Shown here: positions 60,996 through 64,000 of the stretch, in pieces
How the letters are laid out: each line of letters opens with the position of its first letter
How positions within the stretch are numbered: the first letter of the stretch is position 1
Assembly (NCBI RefSeq): GCF_026239655.1
Contig: NZ_JAPIVO010000007.1
Coordinates: 372,001-436,000, forward strand
DNA from: Pedobacter sp. MR2016-24
GTDB taxonomy: Bacteria; Bacteroidota; Bacteroidia; Sphingobacteriales; Sphingobacteriaceae
Direction: 5' to 3'
Length of the DNA stretch: 64,000 nt
The notes under the pieces: model-generated
The model's database searches: none
Seen by the model: the letters and a program-made list of their open reading frames with translations, nothing else
Told to the model about the DNA's origin: nothing
Program-made: the position numbers and the translations under genes

Positions 60996-61169
60996 TTATT
61001 TAATGATTAATACGTAATAACCAATTATACAAACAAAAATCTGTAAAACCCGTTTGTCCTGCATAAGAAATGTTAAACTTACATACAAACTTCAATTCTG
61101 ATCAGGGAAATATTGAGCACCGGGAAATTATAAGATTACAATCCACAGCAATGGCTGAAGAAATTTAGC

Positions 61170-62063
61170 TCAGATCGCAATCCGGCCACCCGTAACCGGA
61201 ATAGTTGCACCTGCTATATAACTTGCCTCATCAGAAGCGAGGAAGACATAGGCAACAGCTACTTCTACAGGCTGGCCGGGACGCCCCATTGGCGTATCAG
61301 CACCAAAATATTCCGGTTCGGGCATCGTAGAAGTAATCAAGGGTGTCCAGATAGGTCCCGGTGCAACCGCATTCACCCTGATCCCTTTTTTATCTTTTAA
61401 CAGCAGCTGACTTAAATTGGCGGTGAAATTCTGAATAGCGCCTTTTGTAGCCGCATAGGGTAATAACTGTAAATTAGGAGAATAAGCATTGATTGATGTC
61501 GTATTAATAATACTGCTCCCCGGTTCCATATGAGGTTCGGCAGCCTTACAGAGATAAAACATTGCCGTAATATTAGTATCAAAAGTTTTCCTCCATTCCT
61601 CAGAGGGTATTTCCCTTAAAGTTTGCCTGCCCATTTGAAAAGCAGCATTGTTCACCAAAATATCAATCCTGCCAAATGATTCAACAGCTTTCGCGACTAA
61701 AGCCTTACAATTGTCTTCATCCCTTAAGTCGCCTTTAAATAAAATAGCTTTTCTGCCACAATCTTCTACCAGCTCAGCGGTGCTTTCTGCATCATGATCT
61801 TCTGCATCATCCAGATAACTGATTAGAACATCAGCACCTTCACGAGCAAAGGCTATGGCAACAGCACGGCCGATGCCGGAATCTCCTCCAGTAATCACTG
61901 CCTTTTTTCCAATAAGTTTACCAGATCCTTTATAGGAATGTTCTCCATGATCTGCTTTTGGCTTCAATTGATCTTCATTTCCCGGCACTTCCTGTTCTTG
62001 TCTGGGAAATGGAGGTTTTGGATATTTATCCTGCGGATTTTTTGATAATTCTTGATTTTCCAT
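61170..62063 (-). CDS. SDR-family oxidoreductase, YghA-like stress protein
   Basis: The 297-aa protein has a 45-residue polar, Pro-rich N-terminal extension, then a classical SDR domain: TGGDSGIGRAVA (about 57-68), NNAAFQMG (about 137-144), the catalytic Ser/Tyr/Lys set in NTTSINAY and YAATKGAIQN, and the PGPIWTPL loop. The extension and sequence pattern match general-stress SDRs such as YghA. NADP(H)-dependent activity on an unknown alcohol or aldehyde is likely. Confidence 0.92.
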   Translation of the reverse strand: MENQELSKNPQDKYPKPPFPRQEQEVPGNEDQLKPKADHGEHSYKGSGKLIGKKAVITGGDSGIGRAVAIAFAREGADVLISYLDDAEDHDAESTAELVEDCGRKAILFKGDLRDEDNCKALVAKAVESFGRIDILVNNAAFQMGRQTLREIPSEEWRKTFDTNITAMFYLCKAAEPHMEPGSSIINTTSINAYSPNLQLLPYAATKGAIQNFTANLSQLLLKDKKGIRVNAVAPGPIWTPLITSTMPEPEYFGADTPMGRPGQPVEVAVAYVFLASDEASYIAGATIPVTGGRIAI

Positions 62064-62152
62064 ATGCTGATAGATTGGGATGAATTCTTATTACTTAAGA
62101 AAAACATCGCCCTCTATAAATGGTTTTCAATAATTGACAACAAGAGGTCGCA

Positions 62153-62821
62153 TTACTTAGCCAAAAGTCCCGAAATTATATTGATACTCAGTGCTACAAT
62201 TACTGTATTGAAAGCAAAAGAAATCAGACTGTGCATCAAAGCCAGTCTTCTGATTCTTTTGGAACTTATCTCAACATCCGAAACCTGAAAGGTCATCCCT
62301 ATCACAAAAGCAAAATAAACAAAATCCAGATAGTCCGGCTGATCTTCTTCTGGAAATTTCAGCCCTTCAGCATATTTCGATGAGACATTGTTTTTTGCAG
62401 AGGCATGATAATACAGATGAGCGTAACGGAATACAAAAACCATATGAACCATCGCCCAGGAACTGACTACCGCAACTACAGACAATAAAATATGCAGAAA
62501 TAAGGGGGTACCAGCTAATGTACTGGTAGTTTTTAGTAATAACAATACGACAAACAGGCTTGCCACGGCAGCGAAAAGTACAAATAAAAATATAAAAGTA
62601 CGGCTTCCATCTTCCAGTTTGGCTATCTGTTTCATTTCAATGGGATGTACCGAAAAGACTGTAATGAGAGAAAGGCTGATATAAGTCACAGAAAAACAGA
62701 TCCAGATCAGGATAGTACCTGTTGCGGGAGATAGTTTACTGTAAGTCAGCATCAAACAGATGAGCGAAATAGCTAAAGAAAAGTATAATTTATGATTGGC
62801 ATCAAGTCTTGAAATATTCAT
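62153..62821 (-). CDS. DUF1345 membrane protein
   Basis: The 222-aa protein has six or so hydrophobic segments. The DUF1345 pattern is visible in FRYAHLYYHASAK (about 131-143) and the FPEEDQPDYLDFVYFAFVIGMTFQVSD region (split about 156-182). The function of the family is unknown. Its start codon lies inside a 62-bp perfect palindrome (62816-62877) that separates it from the sigma-factor gene upstream, so translation may be affected by RNA folding. Confidence 0.9.
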   Translation of the reverse strand: MNISRLDANHKLYFSLAISLICLMLTYSKLSPATGTILIWICFSVTYISLSLITVFSVHPIEMKQIAKLEDGSRTFIFLFVLFAAVASLFVVLLLLKTTSTLAGTPLFLHILLSVVAVVSSWAMVHMVFVFRYAHLYYHASAKNNVSSKYAEGLKFPEEDQPDYLDFVYFAFVIGMTFQVSDVEISSKRIRRLALMHSLISFAFNTVIVALSINIISGLLAK

Positions 62822-62877
62822 ATTTATATATTAAAAATGATTACAATTGTAATCATTTTTAATATATAAATATGAAT
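62816..62877. repeat. 62-bp perfect palindrome, no spacer
   Basis: The two 31-bp arms, 62816-62846 and 62847-62877, are exact reverse complements; the central part reads ATGATTACAATTGTAATCAT and the outer parts are AT-rich. The minus-strand ATG of the DUF1345 gene (62819-62821) has a mirror ATG on the plus strand (62872-62874) that gives only a 3-codon ORF. The core contains TACAATTGTA, a form of the TACAnnTGTA motif bound by CopY/BlaI repressors, but no such regulator gene is adjacent. Confidence 0.9.
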
Positions 62878-62883
62878 GCATAG

Positions 62884-63414
62884 CTAAGCTACTTTGGCAT
62901 CCATTACAGTTTGCTGATGCATTTTCAAACTTTTTTTAAGTAGTTGGCGGGCAACATGGATTCTTGTCTTAACCGTACCAATAGGGATATCCAGCTGTTC
63001 AGCAATCTCATAGTACTTGTATCCCTCAAAGTATTTCAGGAAAGGAACGTAATACTCTGGCTGTAATTTTCCTAACGCTTTATATATATCTTCCATTACA
63101 AACTTCCCGTCACTGTCATTTACACTGGCACTGTAATGCAATTTATCAGAAGTGATCTCATCAGTAACAGTCAGGATTGAATTTGTCCTCGTATTCCTGC
63201 GATAATTATTAATAAAAGTATTTTTCATGATGGTATACAACCATGCCTTGAAATTGGTTCCAGGCTTAAAATGCTCTGCATAGTTTATCGCTTTTAACAT
63301 GGTATCTTGAACCAGGTCGTTAGCATCATCATTGTCTCTGGTAAAAGAGAAGGCAAATGATTGTAATGAATCTTTGTAACTATAAAGCTGGCAATTAAAA
63401 TCGTTTGTACTCAT
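62884..63414 (-). CDS. ECF-type RNA polymerase sigma factor
   Basis: The 176-aa protein has region 2 (FAFSFTRDNDDANDLVQDTMLKAI, split about 18-42; FKAWLYTIMKNTFINNYRR near 54-72) and region 4 with a helix-turn-helix (YYEIAEQLDIPIGTVKTRIHVARQLL, about 133-158). It is a sigma-70 family member of the extracytoplasmic-function group. No anti-sigma gene follows. It lies 62 bp before the DUF1345 start on the same strand, with the palindrome between. Confidence 0.94.
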   Translation of the reverse strand: MSTNDFNCQLYSYKDSLQSFAFSFTRDNDDANDLVQDTMLKAINYAEHFKPGTNFKAWLYTIMKNTFINNYRRNTRTNSILTVTDEITSDKLHYSASVNDSDGKFVMEDIYKALGKLQPEYYVPFLKYFEGYKYYEIAEQLDIPIGTVKTRIHVARQLLKKSLKMHQQTVMDAKVA

Positions 63415-63600
63415 GTTTTTTATTTTTCAGGTTAGATAGAAAAATATTTACAAAACGCATACCAATCTGGTTAGAATTGAAATTCTTCAGAAAACAAATG
63501 ACTCAACATTTAAATGTGACATTTAAGTACTATTAAATAAACAGATTATATAATACATGTATATAAATTGATACGCAAATAAAGCAACTCCTAAACAAAT

Positions 63601-64000
63601 TCAGACTGAATTTTTATTTTGTAGAAGTATCCTGACCTTAAATAGGTTATCTTCGATAAAATAATCGAATTTAACCCTTTCTCCGTAGGTAATATTTAGT
63701 CTTTTACTAATATTTTCAAGCCCGATACCATCGGAGGTACTATTTTGATTTTCGTTAACCAGATTAGCTGTGTGGATCTCAAGCACATTGTCATCAGAAC
63801 GGATCATAATCTCCGCAGGTTTTGATTCTTTGCTCAAATTTCCATGTTTAAATATATTCTCCACTAATGTCATCAGGATCAAAGGAATAAATTTAGTTTC
63901 CCCACCACATTCACTATAATCAAATTTAATATACAACTGGTCATTCTGACGTAGCTGATGTAAACGTATCAGGTTATCCACCTGTTCCGCTTCAGACAAT
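63601..64000 (-). CDS. LytS/YehU-type sensor histidine kinase, 5' end cut by window
   Basis: Only the C-terminal 133 residues are in the window; the frame stays open to the edge and has no convincing ATG start. It has the tail of the His_kinase domain (LSEAEQVDNLIRLHQLR) and an HATPase domain with an N-box LILMTLVENIFKHGN and a G-box GIGLENISKRL. The family pairs with LytTR response regulators. The partner gene is likely beyond the window edge. Confidence 0.85.
   Translation of the reverse strand, partial: LSEAEQVDNLIRLHQLRQNDQLYIKFDYSECGGETKFIPLILMTLVENIFKHGNLSKESKPAEIMIRSDDNVLEIHTANLVNENQNSTSDGIGLENISKRLNITYGERVKFDYFIEDNLFKVRILLQNKNSV

Noticed and set aside
62837..62856. Functional CopY/BlaI or Fur-type operator in the palindrome core
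   Set aside because: TACAATTGTA fits the motif, but no CopY/BlaI gene, copper ATPase or beta-lactamase is nearby, and any long AT-rich palindrome will contain such short matches.
1..64000. tRNA, rRNA, insertion sequences or prophage
   Set aside because: No cloverleaf-like or rRNA-like sequence, transposase, integrase, terminal inverted repeats or phage structural genes were recognised.

Overview
The window looks like a chromosomal segment of a Bacteroidota member, most likely Sphingobacteriaceae (Pedobacter-like; the genus is an inference). The reasons are an AT-rich sequence with short intergenic gaps, a SusC/SusD pair, many lipoproteins with a Cys-type signal, few Shine-Dalgarno sites, several TAnnTTTG promoter boxes, and a PorE-like TPR/PD40/OmpA protein. 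I saw no rRNA, tRNA, CRISPR array, insertion sequence or prophage.

Layout. (1) 1-10130, all minus: an amino-sugar utilisation locus with a LacI regulator, SusC, SusD, a PKD lipoprotein, a NagX/HGSNAT-like membrane protein, an N-acetylhexosamine-kinase-like protein and a GH109-type oxidoreductase/glycosidase cut by the window edge. Two perfect LacI-type operators lie between lacI and susC. (2) 10261-11829: an orphan gene, a 482-bp gap holding an 11-bp-period degenerate repeat and a 14-bp hairpin, and a lipoprotein with a 22-bp bidirectional terminator. (3) 11852-19185: a YhhQ-type queuosine precursor transporter, then a plus-strand run of methionine aminotransferase, omega-amidase, glycosylasparaginase, CutC, LepA and FolD. 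(4) 19259-34121: Rieske protein, QueE, the PorE-like protein, Kdo synthesis genes (KdsA, KdsD) around RecQ, mannose-1-P guanylyltransferase, RlmB, DnaB, ChrA, a TPR protein, EtfBA and a bifunctional nuclease. (5) 34181-41433: nucleoside transporter, citrate synthase, a DUF3347 lipoprotein, a small beta-barrel, a miaA operon with two unfamiliar proteins, and a class IV aminotransferase. (6) 41460-47281: a seven-gene tellurium-resistance (Ter) operon, HAD > PRTase > TerD > TerD > TelA > unknown > TerC. (7) 47400-53899: topoisomerase III, an overlapping kynureninase/bestrophin/HDAC-like operon, and stress enzymes (PNPOx-fold, free Met-R-sulfoxide reductase). (8) 54257-58702: a beta-barrel and a complete class Ib ribonucleotide reductase operon (nrdH-I-E-F). 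(9) 58703-64000: small and hypothetical genes, a HAD hydrolase, an SDR stress protein, DUF1345, an ECF sigma factor and a truncated LytS-type histidine kinase.

Most of the window is housekeeping. The unusual parts are the 62-bp perfect palindrome covering the DUF1345 start codon (62816-62877), the 11-bp-period array (10876-11062), the Ter operon with a modified HAD catalytic motif and an unrecognised protein, the twin operators of the amino-sugar locus, and a few unannotated short ORFs.
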